A DNA stretch of 64,000 bases from Opitutaceae bacterium EW11 (GCA_003054665.1 QAYY01000022.1:1-64000), one strand, 5' to 3'. Positions 29,955 through 39,603 are shown, numbered from the stretch's first letter. Translations and numbers: made by a program. Notes: a model not told the origin generated them from the sequence alone.

Positions 29955-30803
29955 TCAGGCGCGAGCGGTTTCGCTGGTCTCTTCCGAAGCGACCGTTTCG
30001 GCCGCCGGCGCCGCGCTGCGGGCCGGACCGTAAGTCCAGTAGAGGAACAGGCCGGTGAAGAGAAATCCCCCCACGAGATTGCCGAGCGTGACCGGCAGCT
30101 GATTCCACAGCCACCATTGCGCCACGCTGACCTTGGCGCCGAGCAGCATGCCCGTCGGGATCACGAACATGTTGACCACGGAGTGTTCGAAGCCCTGCCC
30201 GAAGAAAGTCAGGACGGGCAGCCAGGCGGCGACGATCTTGCCCATCGTCGACTGCGACGTCATCGCCATGACCACGCCGAGGCAGACCATCCAGTTGCAG
30301 AGTATCGCCTTGGTCACTACGGCGCCCATGCCGGCCCAGCCGTGGGCGGCGTACGCGACGGTTTTCGCCTCGGCGATACCGACGATCTTTGCGACGAGCG
30401 GGGAGGGGAGTTCGGCTCCGAAGCTGGTGAGCGCGCCGGCGAGGAGCGCGCCATAGAGAACGCTTCCCAGGAGGTTCCCCAGGAACACCCAGCCCAGGTT
30501 GGCGACCACGGCGGCCCACGAACGGCGGCCGTCGACCCCCGCGAGCATCACGACGGAGAAGTTTCCGGTGACCAGCTCGAGCCCAAGCAGCACGATCATG
30601 ACGAAGCCGACGGGAAACACCGCCGCCCCGACGATCGGCTGGCCGGTCTGCAGGGTGGCGACGACGGCGAGGCTGGTGGCGAAGCCGAGGATTGCGCCGG
30701 AGAGCACGCCCCGCAGGAGCAGGTGCTTGGGCGAAAGGTCCGCCTTGGCGGCGCCGGCAGCGAGCATGGTCTTCACGACCTCGGTGGGCTTAACGTAGTC
30801 CAT
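29955..30803 (-). CDS. Formate/nitrite transporter family channel
   Basis: This 282-residue FNT-family inner-membrane channel has six helices, and GLELVTGNFS matches the conserved L[FE]TxN-type filter region. Being the first gene of the nitrate/nitrite operon, it probably moves nitrite or nitrate (NirC-like). The frame allows a GTG start at 30833, but the ATG at 30803, which opens directly on DYVKPTEVVKTM as in family members, is preferred. No other nitrate importer is seen in the window. Confidence 0.88.
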   Translation of the reverse strand: MDYVKPTEVVKTMLAAGAAKADLSPKHLLLRGVLSGAILGFATSLAVVATLQTGQPIVGAAVFPVGFVMIVLLGLELVTGNFSVVMLAGVDGRRSWAAVVANLGWVFLGNLLGSVLYGALLAGALTSFGAELPSPLVAKIVGIAEAKTVAYAAHGWAGMGAVVTKAILCNWMVCLGVVMAMTSQSTMGKIVAAWLPVLTFFGQGFEHSVVNMFVIPTGMLLGAKVSVAQWWLWNQLPVTLGNLVGGFLFTGLFLYWTYGPARSAAPAAETVASEETSETARA

Positions 30804-30894
30804 GGTGGGAACGTATTGAAAAATAGGATGCACCCGGCCTTTAGCGGTGCTTGTGCCATCGGTTGCGGGCGGCCGTTTAAAAACCGCTCGAAAT

Positions 30895-30922
30895 GTTCAT
30901 GCGTTCGATGAACCGCGTTCAT
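30895..30922. promoter_or_regulatory. Candidate LysR-type operator at the nitrate operon promoter
   Basis: GTTCAT (30895-30900) and ATGAAC (30908-30913) are inverted around a 7-base spacer, and a third GTTCAT follows at 30917-30922. The TTCAT-N7-ATGAA layout fits a LysR-type recognition box. It lies about 90-120 bases upstream of the FNT start codon. A close relative of the same sequence lies in front of the lysR gene (31154-31169). Confidence 0.55.
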
Positions 30923-31153
30923 TGTCCCAAAAAACGCACAGGCGGCTGACGCTCAGGAGACGTCGGCCACCGGTCGGGGCGCATGCCTCTTTGCCAGCCC
31001 CTTGAAATGTCCGGGAATCCGAAGGATGAATCCGATTTCTGCGTGCCAAAGCGGCGTCAGGAGGATGCAGGCGAGCGGGGGTTCAAACCGATGTGCTTCC
31101 CCTGGGCGAAGTTCTCTCATCGATTTGGCGCAATTACTGCTGCGCACCGGCTC
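30923..31153. other. Divergent intergenic region, no gene seen
   Basis: The 378-base space between the FNT gene and lysR contains no convincing ORF. Apart from the inverted repeats at its two sides I see no recognisable RNA or repeat. Confidence 0.5.
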
Positions 31154-31179
31154 TCATATAACGCATGAAGCCGCTTCAT
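31154..31179. promoter_or_regulatory. Candidate autoregulatory LysR boxes
   Basis: CTCAT-N7-ATGAA (31153-31169) repeats the layout of the box at 30895. A perfect palindrome ATGAAGC-C-GCTTCAT (31165-31179) overlaps it and ends two bases before the lysR start codon. A regulator bound here could block its own transcription or translation start. Confidence 0.5.
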
Positions 31180-31181
31180 CC

Positions 31182-32105
31182 ATGAACTCGGTGTTGGACG
31201 CCCGTCAGCTTCTGGCCTTTGCCACAGTCGCGCGCCGCTCGAGTTTCACTCTGGCGGCGAAGGAACTCTATCTGACCCAATCGGCCGTGAGCCACGCCAT
31301 GAAGGCGTTGGAGGACGAACTGGGCTGCAGGCTTTTCGACCGCCTGGGAAAGAGAGTACTGCTTACCCAAGCAGGAGAACAGTTTCTAGAACACGCGGAG
31401 AAGATCCTTCGCGAGATGGAGGCTGCGCGGGCGGGTTTGGAAGCGCTGAACAACGAGGGTCGCGGCCGTCTGCGGGTTGGGGCGAGCACCACCGCCTGCC
31501 AGTACATCGTGCCGTCGGTGTTGCGCGAATTTAAGCAGCGGCTGCCGAAGTGCGTGATCAAAATTGAGCCGGGCGATCATTCGAGGCAGCTGGAGCTCCT
31601 TCACCGCCACGAAGTCGACCTCGCGTTCATGCTTCAGCCTGACGGCGAGTCGAAGCTCAATTTCGTTCCGCTGTTTGAGGACGAACTCCGGTTTCTGGTG
31701 TCGCCGGTCCACCCGTGGGCAAAAGCGGGAAGGGTGATCCGCGAGGAGATCGCGACCCAGACCCTGGTCTTGTACAACAAGGCCAGCTACACCTTCCGGC
31801 TCGTGTCGGACTATTTCCGGACGGAAGGGGTCACGTTGAGCAATTTCATCGAGCTCGGGAGCATGGAAGCGATCAAGGCTCTGGTGAAGTTGGGGCTGGG
31901 CGCGGGCGTATTGGCTCCCTGGATCGCGCAGCCGGAGTTGGAAAGCGGCGCGCTGGTGTCGTATCCGCTGGGACCGCGGAAGCTGTCGCGCACCTGGGGT
32001 GTCGCGTATCTGAAAGGCCGGCGTCTGCCCCCCGCCGAAGAAATGTTTATCCAGCTCTGCCGCGCATCGACCAAGGGATTTGGAGCCGAGGCTCAACTTC
32101 TATAG
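31182..32105 (+). CDS. LysR-family transcriptional regulator
   Basis: This 307-residue regulator has an N-terminal winged helix-turn-helix (about 8-65, AAKELYLTQSAVSHAMKALEDELGCRLF) and a periplasmic-binding-like effector domain from about 90 onward. It is divergent from the nitrate/nitrite operon. LysR regulators in this position (for example NtcB or Nac types) commonly control nitrogen or sulfur assimilation, so it is the likely regulator of that operon. The ATG at 31182 directly follows a palindrome and gives the standard length. The effector is unknown. Confidence 0.9.
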   Translation: MNSVLDARQLLAFATVARRSSFTLAAKELYLTQSAVSHAMKALEDELGCRLFDRLGKRVLLTQAGEQFLEHAEKILREMEAARAGLEALNNEGRGRLRVGASTTACQYIVPSVLREFKQRLPKCVIKIEPGDHSRQLELLHRHEVDLAFMLQPDGESKLNFVPLFEDELRFLVSPVHPWAKAGRVIREEIATQTLVLYNKASYTFRLVSDYFRTEGVTLSNFIELGSMEAIKALVKLGLGAGVLAPWIAQPELESGALVSYPLGPRKLSRTWGVAYLKGRRLPPAEEMFIQLCRASTKGFGAEAQLL

Positions 32106-32306
32106 AGCAGGGCAGGGCAAGCGGACGTGGGTCGGCCCGTGTGCTGGGGCTCCGCGCAAAAACGAGCTTGGATCCACGTGCTCGTCCGAGCTCGTACGTC
32201 GCGTTGCCAAGCTCCGCAACCGGCGGTGAGTTTCCGGCCGCAAATTTCCCCGAAATTATCGCTTGCACTCAGGTCCGTTTCCTTGCTTCTTCTCGCGCTC
32301 TGCCAC

Positions 32307-32383
32307 GCAGCCGTAGCTCAATTGGATAGAGCATCTGACTACGGATCAGAAGGTTTGGGGTTCGACTCCCTACGGCTGCGCCA
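32307..32383 (+). tRNA. tRNA-Arg (anticodon ACG)
   Basis: This is a 77-base tRNA with paired acceptor strands GCAGCCG/CGGCTGC, a normal D arm and an anticodon stem CTGAC/ATCAG-type around ACG (32341-32343). It has the T loop GGTTCGACTCC and an encoded CCA end. It is the left boundary of the accessory stretch. tRNA genes are frequent integration sites, but no repeat of its 3' end was found further right in the window. Confidence 0.96.
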
Positions 32384-33193
32384 ATTTCGACGGTTTTAGT
32401 GACGACCGAGTGACTACAAATCCCCGGGCGATGCGCTCAGAAAACAGAATAGCACGGGGCTCGCTGAGTAGAGACGAACGTTGGGGATCTGATAACCTAG
32501 AAGAGGTCAACGTTCCGCAGGTGCGTTTTGTCTGCGAACAAGACGGGTCGCCTGAACGTGAACTCAAGACACGTTTAGCCGACATCTCCGGCGCGATCAG
32601 AGCGTGAAAATGGCGTATCTGGTGCGTGTTGCGTACGGCGAATCTGCTCGGAAAGGTGTGGCGCTTTGTTTGAGAACGCAATGTGGCGCTGATCCTGGCC
32701 TGGCTGAGAAGATGGGCAGAGTGCCTCGATGTTCGGACGTGATCGGCACCTCGACATCGTTTTTGTGATGCCAGAGCAGGACGCTCCATTGGTGAGGCTA
32801 TGTGGGCCGTTTTTCCCGACGCAACGACGGGGGGCGGCCAACAGCGATTGAATGTCTGCACTCACCTTACTGGGCCGCGCGCCCGTTCCTGCGCCTTGGA
32901 GATCGACACATAAAAACCGCTTCTGGGCGACGGCCGCGAATGACTCAGACGAGCCGCGACTAGGACCTCGTCGACGACATTGCCTGGGAGACGCACGCTC
33001 TGCTCGACCTTCCCGCCGGGGCGGATCAGCCGGCGAACGCTTCGCGCGTTTGCTAATTCCGCTCTAGTGTGACCGTTTGCTTTAGCTCCTCCGAACACTG
33101 CCGCAAATCTCCGTCGACCCCCGAAACGATCGCCGGGATGCTCCACGAAGATGCGGCGTGCATCGCCTGGGAACCACCATGCTTTTGCCGGCT
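32384..33193. other. Degenerate region after tRNA-Arg, no intact gene
   Basis: About 800 bases hold only short, mutually overlapping frames on both strands without codon bias or recognisable motifs. It may be eroded genes from an old insertion; nothing can be named. Confidence 0.45.
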
Positions 33194-34306
33194 TTACACT
33201 GCTGCAGCCAGTCTTTCAGCGAAGTCAGGCGAGACGGGAACGTGTCTGCCCCGCAGAACGTTAGAATAATAGATCAAATGGCGATGTACGACATAGTCCC
33301 AATTCATGGTCCGCTCAGCGAATGATCGTGCGGCCGCTGACTGCCGTTCCCGGTGTCCTCGATTGATGAGCAGTCTCTCCAAGCACGCAATCGCCGCATC
33401 GTCTGAGTTGTTTTCAACCAAGTCTACGCCTGCACCGGCGTAGCTTCGCATGCCTCCAACGTCCGTCGTCACGATCGGCGTGCCTGTCGTCAACGCTTCA
33501 ACGATCGCGTTGCTGGCCGTTACATTATTGTACGGCATGAACATTGCGACGCTCTGTCGATAGAGGGACCGAAGGTCCTCCGGTGACAGATTTCGCAACA
33601 GCTGAAATCGCGCCTTGGGCAAAGCCAATTCCAGGTCGCGCGGCAGTTCAAAACCAGGATTTACCACCCAGCGAAAAGTGAGACGCGGGTGCCGTTGCAG
33701 CATGCGCTCTGCAACTCTGACGAGCATCGGAAAATTCCGCATGTATCGTCCCACGCTGCAGATGACCGGCTCGTCGTGCCGCACGTCCAGAGTTGGGTTG
33801 GGAGCCCAGAATTTGGTATCAACTCCATGCGGAATGAATTCAGCACAAAGCCCAGGATATCGGGCCAATACTTCCTGCGCTTCCCTCTCCGCCATACAAA
33901 GGACACCCCTGAAGTTTTTCAAACTAGCCCAAAAGTAGTCGGACCAAAGCTCCATCGGCTGGTGAACTGTGACGATTGCCTGCTCGGGGCGTGTGATGTT
34001 GCCGACCACCTCGTCACCCCAAATGAAATGGAACAGCGAGTTCCGGTGGATCCTGCTTTGAATGCCAAATACTACTTCCTGAAAATTGGGAGTCCGGCGG
34101 CTCGTTAATCTACAGAATGCAGCGGATGCTTTCAGCAGCAGCCGCTGCGAAACGGAGTGCTTGTAGCCAATTGCTGGTATTTCTGCGGTATCACGTAGAC
34201 GAGTTGCCAACAGGGAATGCCCCTGAACGGCTCCGCTCAACTCCGTCCAAATGATGCGAACAGGCTTTCGATTGTTTAGGACCGAACATCCCGATTTCAC
34301 GACCAT
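33194..34306 (-). CDS. GT4-like glycosyltransferase
   Basis: This 370-residue protein is predicted to transfer a sugar from a nucleotide donor. The C-terminal half has the GT-B/GT4 pattern: VICSVGRYMRNFPMLV, the loop around FIPHGVDTKFWAP, PYNNVTASNAIVEALTTGTPIVTTDVGG and a C-terminal helix. The first 100 residues are short for the family. It stands alone, without other polysaccharide genes. It is flanked by degenerate DNA and mobile-element remnants, and its base composition looks less GC-rich than its neighbours, so it was probably acquired by transfer. Substrate is unknown. Confidence 0.8.
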   Translation of the reverse strand: MVVKSGCSVLNNRKPVRIIWTELSGAVQGHSLLATRLRDTAEIPAIGYKHSVSQRLLLKASAAFCRLTSRRTPNFQEVVFGIQSRIHRNSLFHFIWGDEVVGNITRPEQAIVTVHQPMELWSDYFWASLKNFRGVLCMAEREAQEVLARYPGLCAEFIPHGVDTKFWAPNPTLDVRHDEPVICSVGRYMRNFPMLVRVAERMLQRHPRLTFRWVVNPGFELPRDLELALPKARFQLLRNLSPEDLRSLYRQSVAMFMPYNNVTASNAIVEALTTGTPIVTTDVGGMRSYAGAGVDLVENNSDDAAIACLERLLINRGHRERQSAAARSFAERTMNWDYVVHRHLIYYSNVLRGRHVPVSPDFAERLAAAV

Positions 34307-34618
34307 AAGCAGCCGAGCTAGACGTGCTTACGCGACTTGTGCAGCAATCTTGCATCAGGTCGTCGAACCTAGCCGTGCCGCTCATAACTCGGAGCAAACC
34401 GGCTAATGCGATGGCGTCGACCGCACGCGCAGGTCCGAGCAAGGCTGTCCATCTGCATTGCTACATTCATCCACGACTTTGGAGAGTGGATGATGTGGTA
34501 GAACTCTTCTCGACGAGCTTCTCGATGGATTCTCTGAAGCGAGAGATCTAGGCTCGTCGGGCGTCGCCGAGAGAGTGGCGGTATTCAGCCCGGAATTACT
34601 TCTTTGCGATCATACTCA
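34307..34618. other. No recognisable gene
   Basis: Only short frames are seen between the glycosyltransferase start and the transposase remnant. A frame of about 75 codons on the plus strand (34324-34551) has no recognisable features. The promoter of the glycosyltransferase should lie near 34310-34400. Confidence 0.4.
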
Positions 34619-34860
34619 TCATCCTGCTACGTGGTGATCTCGCTTGAGGGAAACCTGGTCCCTGAATTCGGATGTAACGGCAAAGTGGCCAAACGCTTGC
34701 TTCCAAGTAACGGCCGGCGCTTACGATTTCTTGGTGATATTGCAGGGCCAGGTACAGCAGTTTCGAAGCCGCCTCGTCGCAGGGGGAGTGCCCTCGGTTT
34801 TTTAGGATTTTCCTCAGCTGCATGCGCAGGCTCTCGATGGCGTTGGTCGTTAGGTCCTTC
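34619..34860 (-). pseudogene. IS256-family transposase C-terminal remnant
   Basis: On the minus strand the sequence encodes LTTNAIESLRMQLRKILKN and DEAASKLLYLAL, the conserved C-terminal block of IS256 (mutator-type) transposases. After LYLAL the match continues in another frame (NITKKS, a stop codon, then APAVTWKQAFGHFAV), so the gene has a frameshift and a nonsense codon. The catalytic N-terminal two thirds and terminal inverted repeats are missing. Confidence 0.85.
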
Positions 34861-34925
34861 GCGCAGATAGGTCTTCTCAACCTGCTCGACATCCCCAAGT
34901 CAGCCCAAGCCAAACCATCCCCTTA

Positions 34926-35003
34926 GGAACCGCCGGTTGCGTGAACCGCACTTCCGGTGGTGTGAGAGCTGGGGGGCCTGTCGTCCCCCCCCGGGCTACT
35001 CGA
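34926..35003 (+). mobile_element. 3' end of a group II intron (domains V-VI)
   Basis: Bases 34926-34963 form a domain V hairpin: ACCGCCGG pairs with CCGGTGGT, a bulge follows, and TGCG-TGAAC-CGCA caps it. Next comes TGTGAGAG, a C/G-rich domain VI hairpin and the typical intron 3' end CTACTCGAT. No upstream ribozyme domains or reverse transcriptase gene are present: the IS256 remnant abuts it on the left. This is therefore a truncated, presumably inactive copy. Confidence 0.8.
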
Positions 35004-35612
35004 TGACACGCCGAGAACGGCGATGCCGCAAATGGCGAATGATCGACGCCCCGGGCCTGAATGTACCTAGCCGATGCTCGTGGCTGATTGTTCGGACGGT
35101 GGACTAAAGGGATCCGACGCACCGCTGCGGCGCGAGAGGGCGTCGTCTACGGAAGGCGCGGGCCAGCGATTCGTGCGCGATGATTTTTGAGTCTCAACGC
35201 GCTTCCTGCGGATGCACGACGACGTGACCGTCACCGATTGTGCGTCTCGTGATTCTTCGTGCGACGTGAACGCTGCGCTCGGCGCATTCCTGTACGGTTC
35301 TCTTCCAGGAGCGCCAGCGCCTTCGACGATCGCGCACTCTTCTCGTGAACCTACGCAAATAATTCACCCGTTCGAGTGATATGGGCGAAGGGCGACTGCT
35401 GGTAGCATGCAACTGTTGCTTTTGTCTCGGTTTGGGCCTCCCCCGGACCTTTTACCCCGCCTGTTTCATCCCCTGATTTCATTGAGCCAGTATTGGTCTC
35501 CTTCGTCTGGCGAATGCACTCCCCGGTTTCCCCACTGATCTTTCAGTGACGGGACTGTTTTTTTTCCTGCGTATTCAGTTGTTCGGGTACCTCCCGACGA
35601 CCCACAAATCCC
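35004..35612. other. Intergenic region upstream of the TonB receptor
   Basis: No gene is recognised in these 600 bases. A small hairpin CACTGA-TCTT-TCAGTG (35533-35548) followed by an eight-T run (35558-35565) lies about 50 bases before the receptor start. It could be a weak terminator or part of the leader. Confidence 0.45.
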
Positions 35613-38600
35613 ATGAACCCCAAGCAAATCAAACCCGCCTCGGACGGCTCCTGGAAGCTGCCCGGGACTCTCGCCCTCGCTGCGCTCGTAGCGTGGACGC
35701 CGGTGTTGCCGGCTCAGACGGCGCCACAGCCGCCTGCCGACAAGACCGATCAAACGGACACCGAAGAACTCATCACGCTGTCGCCGTTCGAGGTTAATTC
35801 CTCGAAAGACAACGGCTATGCGGCGAGTTCTTCGCTCGCTGGTTCCCGCCTCAACACCGAACTCCGCGACGTAGCGGCTGCGGTGCAGGCCATCACGCCG
35901 GAGTTCATGAAGGACATCGGCGCGACGAACCTTCAAAAGCTCCTCGTCTATACGACGAACACGGAAATCGCCGGCATCGGCGGCAATTTCTACGGCGGTA
36001 ACGCCTACGATAAGGGTTACTCGCGGGGCATGCTGATGGAGCCGCAGAGGACCACGCGTATCCGTGGACTGAATGATGCGGACATCACGCGGGACTACTT
36101 CCCGTCCGACGTTCCGATGGACTGGTACAATCTCTCGCGCGTGGACATCAGCCGCGGACCGAATTCAATCCTTTTCGGTCTGGGCAGCCCCGCCGGCCTC
36201 GTGAACAACACCCTCAAGGTGGCGAACCTGAGGAAGAGCGCGGGCTCGGTGGAACTCACCGTGGGTCGTTACGGCTCCGTCCGGGAAATGGTTGACATCG
36301 ACCAGATGATCCTTCCCGGCACGCTCGGCATTCGTGTCGTCGGCCTGAACGACGAGGCGAAATTCCGGCAGGACTTCACCTTCAATCACGACAAGCGCAT
36401 TTATGTCGCGAGTCGGTGGGAGCCGAAGCTGTCCGAACACATCTTCACCCAGGTCGACGTGCAGGTGGAATCGGGCCGGATTAACGCCAATCGCCCCGTA
36501 TCCCAAACTCCGAGCGACTTCCTCTCGAACTGGTTTGGTCCGGCGAACAGGCTTGCGATTCCCAACGACGAATACTGGACGACCCCGGGCTTCGTGGAGG
36601 ATCTGTATGCCTCTCAAACCATCGGCGGTCAGCTGTGGGACGATCATCCCGTAAGCTTCTTCAGCGAAGCTAACAACCCGGCGGTCGGCCTGCCCGGCGG
36701 CAACACAACGCAGGCGATGCTCCTGCGCGGCGCGCACAACGTGAACGGCGGCGGCTGGGGCAGCTGGGTTGGCATGCTCAACCCGAACTCGATCGGCCTC
36801 GCGGCTCATCCGAAGAATTCGAAGGAGTACTTCGCCAACAACCCGACGGTCGCCGCGATCATCAGCGACTACGAGTCGAAGACCGGAAAGACATTCCGCG
36901 GCTTCGGCCAGGGCATGTGGCCGACGCAGATGATGGTGAGCGGGCCTCTGGCGGACATGATGTTCGACCAGAATCTGATCGGCCCGAACAAGAGCGAACA
37001 CAATTACTTCGACAACGTAAATGTGTCGTTCACGCAGTCCTACTTCGACGGGCGGCTCGGCATCAACGGCGCGTACAATCGGCAGTCGTACCGCACTGGA
37101 TACTCCAACCTCATGGAAGGCCTTTGGGGCAACAACATGATCTCGGTGGACGTGAACCAGACGATGCGCGGCAGCACGACTCCGAATCCGAACTACGGCC
37201 GGCCCTTCACCATTGGCGAGGGTCGCGGCGGCGTGTTTGAACGCGATCGTGAGAACTGGCGCGTGACGGGCTTCGGCGTCGTCAAGGCGACCGACTTCTT
37301 CAAGCGCGACAACTGGTTTACCGACATCGTCGGCGAACATACCTTCACCGGAGTCAAATCAGCTCAGCGGTACCACAATTTCGACCGCTACTATGCGCTG
37401 TATCGGTGGACGCCGGACTACCTGCAGACGGTCGACAAGTGGAACGGCTACGCCACCTGGCGCGGCCTGCACTACCTCGGCGGCAGCATCCTCAATACGC
37501 CCACGATCAACGACGTTTCGCTCACGGGTGTCCGCACGATCCAGACGCCGCCTCTCACGCAGAACGTCTGGTACGACAACCAGGGCACTTGGATGCAGTC
37601 GCAGTTCAACCTGATCACGTCGGATAAAGACATCGACAAGCTCTATGATGGAGCCAACGAGGGTTACGACGACACCTCCTCCAAGGTTTTCGTTTGGCAG
37701 GGCAAGATGTTGAAAAACGTGATCGTCCCGATCTTCGGCTGGCGCCAGGACGAATACACGCGCTGGAACAAACCCAGCACGACGATCAAGGACCCGACCT
37801 ACGGCTATGTGCTGCCGTTCAGCCCGGATTGGAATTACGACAAGGTCACTCCGATCTACGCGAAGGAACAGCGCCGCAGCTGGAGTATTGCCGTGCACGG
37901 CAAGGAGCTGATGGAGCTCTTCGGTCGTCCGCTCCCGAAGGGAATGGACATCACGCTGCTCTATAACAAATCCAGCAGCTTCCGTCCGTCCGACGTTTCC
38001 GTCAGCGTCTACAACAAGCAGGAACCCAACCCGTCCGGAGAGACGAAGGACTACAGCTTGCTCGTGTCGGCCTTCAACGACCGCGTGTCGCTGCGTATCA
38101 CCAGATACAAGACGGTCCAGCACAACACGCCGTACAGCGGCCCCCAGCCGGACTTCGGTTGGGCCAAGGCCAATATCGGCCGTTCGATGGACGGCATGAT
38201 GTGGGAAATCGGACCGTGGGCGGGTAATGACCCGACCAAGCGCGTGCAGCCGACCCCTGAGTGGCTGGTCAACCGCTGGATGTTTGGCGACAACTACGAC
38301 AAGACGATCGCCAGCCAGCCGCTGCCGACCAACTGGCGCTCCGACCCGAATATCATGAACCAGCCTCTGCGCATCCGTCGTTCCGCCGTCCCCGGCTCAC
38401 CGACGTATGTTGCCGAAGGCACGATCGACCCGGATCAGAATCGCCCCTATATTGCGCCGCCGCTCGACGCGGAAGAAATCGAGTACCGTACGGAGTGGTA
38501 CAAGGCCCGCACCGACGCCCAGTGGTCCCGCCCGGTGGACCAGCAGTTCTGGAGCGCCATGGGTTTCGCCCGCGACTACAGCGCTCAATGGGGTGGCTTC

Positions 38601-39368
38601 TGGGAACTCAATGCCTGGCAGCGTCCGCAGAACCTGAGGAGCCTGAACGACCTCGAGTCCAAGGGCACGGAATACGAACTCACCGCGAACCCGACGCCGA
38701 ACTGGCGCATCACGCTCAACGCTTCCAAAGCCGAGGCCGTGCGCTCGAACGTGCTGACCTCGTGGGACGAGTTCATCGCGAACAACAAGGAGTTCTTCTT
38801 TGACGGTGGATACGGTGTCGGCGACACCCCTGCTTCCAATTACTGGAACTTCAAGGGCTACTACGACATCCCGCAGACCCCCGGCAATCCGCTGGATCCC
38901 AACGGCCGCCTCGGTACGAACTTCAATAACACTGTCTACAATCCGTACTACCAGGCCAAGGCCACCGCAGACCAGGCGGTGAACGAGCTGCGGAAGTGGC
39001 ATTGGAACGCGATCACGAACTACAAGTTCACTCGCGGCTTCATGAAGAACGTCGGCATCGGTGGTGCAGTCCGCTGGGAAGACAAGCCCACGCTCGGCTA
39101 CTACCCGATGTTCAACGCCAATGCCAACTCGTGGGTGATCGACCTGAGCAAGCCGATCCGCGGCAGCACCGAGATCCACTACGATGCTTGGATCTCGTAC
39201 GAGCGGAAGCTCACCCGGAAGATCAACTGGAGCGTTCAGCTCAACGTGTACGACATGTTCGCGAAGAAAGAGCTGATTCCGATCCAGGCCAACCCGGACG
39301 GCACGATCGCGCAGGTGCGCGTTCCGAGCCTGATGAGCTGGAGCCTGCGCAATACGTTTAGCTTCTAG
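35613..39368 (+). CDS. TonB-dependent outer-membrane receptor
   Basis: This 1251-residue outer-membrane active transporter has a signal peptide (about 18-35, ending in PAQT). A short linker carries EELITLSPFEV, which probably serves as or near the TonB box. The plug domain starts near residue 70 (SRLNTELRDVAAAVQAITPEFMKDIG) and is followed by a long beta barrel ending in LRNTFSF with the C-terminal aromatic residue. The size and linker are typical of Opitutaceae receptors. It is an orphan: no glycoside hydrolase, sulfatase, transporter or regulator gene flanks it, so the substrate cannot be inferred. A strong terminator follows directly. Confidence 0.93.
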   Translation: MNPKQIKPASDGSWKLPGTLALAALVAWTPVLPAQTAPQPPADKTDQTDTEELITLSPFEVNSSKDNGYAASSSLAGSRLNTELRDVAAAVQAITPEFMKDIGATNLQKLLVYTTNTEIAGIGGNFYGGNAYDKGYSRGMLMEPQRTTRIRGLNDADITRDYFPSDVPMDWYNLSRVDISRGPNSILFGLGSPAGLVNNTLKVANLRKSAGSVELTVGRYGSVREMVDIDQMILPGTLGIRVVGLNDEAKFRQDFTFNHDKRIYVASRWEPKLSEHIFTQVDVQVESGRINANRPVSQTPSDFLSNWFGPANRLAIPNDEYWTTPGFVEDLYASQTIGGQLWDDHPVSFFSEANNPAVGLPGGNTTQAMLLRGAHNVNGGGWGSWVGMLNPNSIGLAAHPKNSKEYFANNPTVAAIISDYESKTGKTFRGFGQGMWPTQMMVSGPLADMMFDQNLIGPNKSEHNYFDNVNVSFTQSYFDGRLGINGAYNRQSYRTGYSNLMEGLWGNNMISVDVNQTMRGSTTPNPNYGRPFTIGEGRGGVFERDRENWRVTGFGVVKATDFFKRDNWFTDIVGEHTFTGVKSAQRYHNFDRYYALYRWTPDYLQTVDKWNGYATWRGLHYLGGSILNTPTINDVSLTGVRTIQTPPLTQNVWYDNQGTWMQSQFNLITSDKDIDKLYDGANEGYDDTSSKVFVWQGKMLKNVIVPIFGWRQDEYTRWNKPSTTIKDPTYGYVLPFSPDWNYDKVTPIYAKEQRRSWSIAVHGKELMELFGRPLPKGMDITLLYNKSSSFRPSDVSVSVYNKQEPNPSGETKDYSLLVSAFNDRVSLRITRYKTVQHNTPYSGPQPDFGWAKANIGRSMDGMMWEIGPWAGNDPTKRVQPTPEWLVNRWMFGDNYDKTIASQPLPTNWRSDPNIMNQPLRIRRSAVPGSPTYVAEGTIDPDQNRPYIAPPLDAEEIEYRTEWYKARTDAQWSRPVDQQFWSAMGFARDYSAQWGGFWELNAWQRPQNLRSLNDLESKGTEYELTANPTPNWRITLNASKAEAVRSNVLTSWDEFIANNKEFFFDGGYGVGDTPASNYWNFKGYYDIPQTPGNPLDPNGRLGTNFNNTVYNPYYQAKATADQAVNELRKWHWNAITNYKFTRGFMKNVGIGGAVRWEDKPTLGYYPMFNANANSWVIDLSKPIRGSTEIHYDAWISYERKLTRKINWSVQLNVYDMFAKKELIPIQANPDGTIAQVRVPSLMSWSLRNTFSF

Positions 39369-39392
39369 TTCCTAGTTCCTTGCTTGTCTCGC

Positions 39393-39429
39393 GCGAGGCA
39401 TGCGGCAACGCATGCCTCGCTTTTTTTTT
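39393..39429 (+). terminator. Rho-independent terminator of the TonB receptor
   Basis: A perfect 12-bp stem GCGAGGCATGCG-GCAA-CGCATGCCTCGC is followed by nine T residues, 24 bases after the receptor stop codon. Confidence 0.95.
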
Positions 39430-39546
39430 CGCCCGGAGGCGGCAGCTCTGGCGCGGGAACGGATGCTGCGAAGCGGCGCATGTAGGCCAACACCGTCCAG
39501 CCTGCCCGGCGTCTGCAGTGCGAATGTCGCGAATCCTCCGATACGT

Positions 39547-39580
39547 GAAAGCCGCCAACCCATCAGAGCTGGCGGCTTTC
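39547..39580 (-). terminator. Possible terminator of chemotaxis cluster A
   Basis: GAAAGCCGCCA and TGGCGGCTTTC form an 11-bp stem with a 12-base loop, 23 bases beyond the last gene of cluster A. There is no clear T-run on the minus strand, so it may be a weak or Rho-assisted terminator. Confidence 0.5.
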
Positions 39581-39603
39581 AGTCTCGCGCGGCCATGAGG
39601 TGC

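Noticed and set aside
32367-32383. tRNA-Arg 3' end as an attachment site with a downstream copy
   Set aside because: No second copy of the tRNA end was found by eye to the right, and no integrase gene is present in the window.
32384-33193. Short frames after tRNA-Arg as genes
   Set aside because: They overlap on both strands, have no motifs and no consistent codon use.
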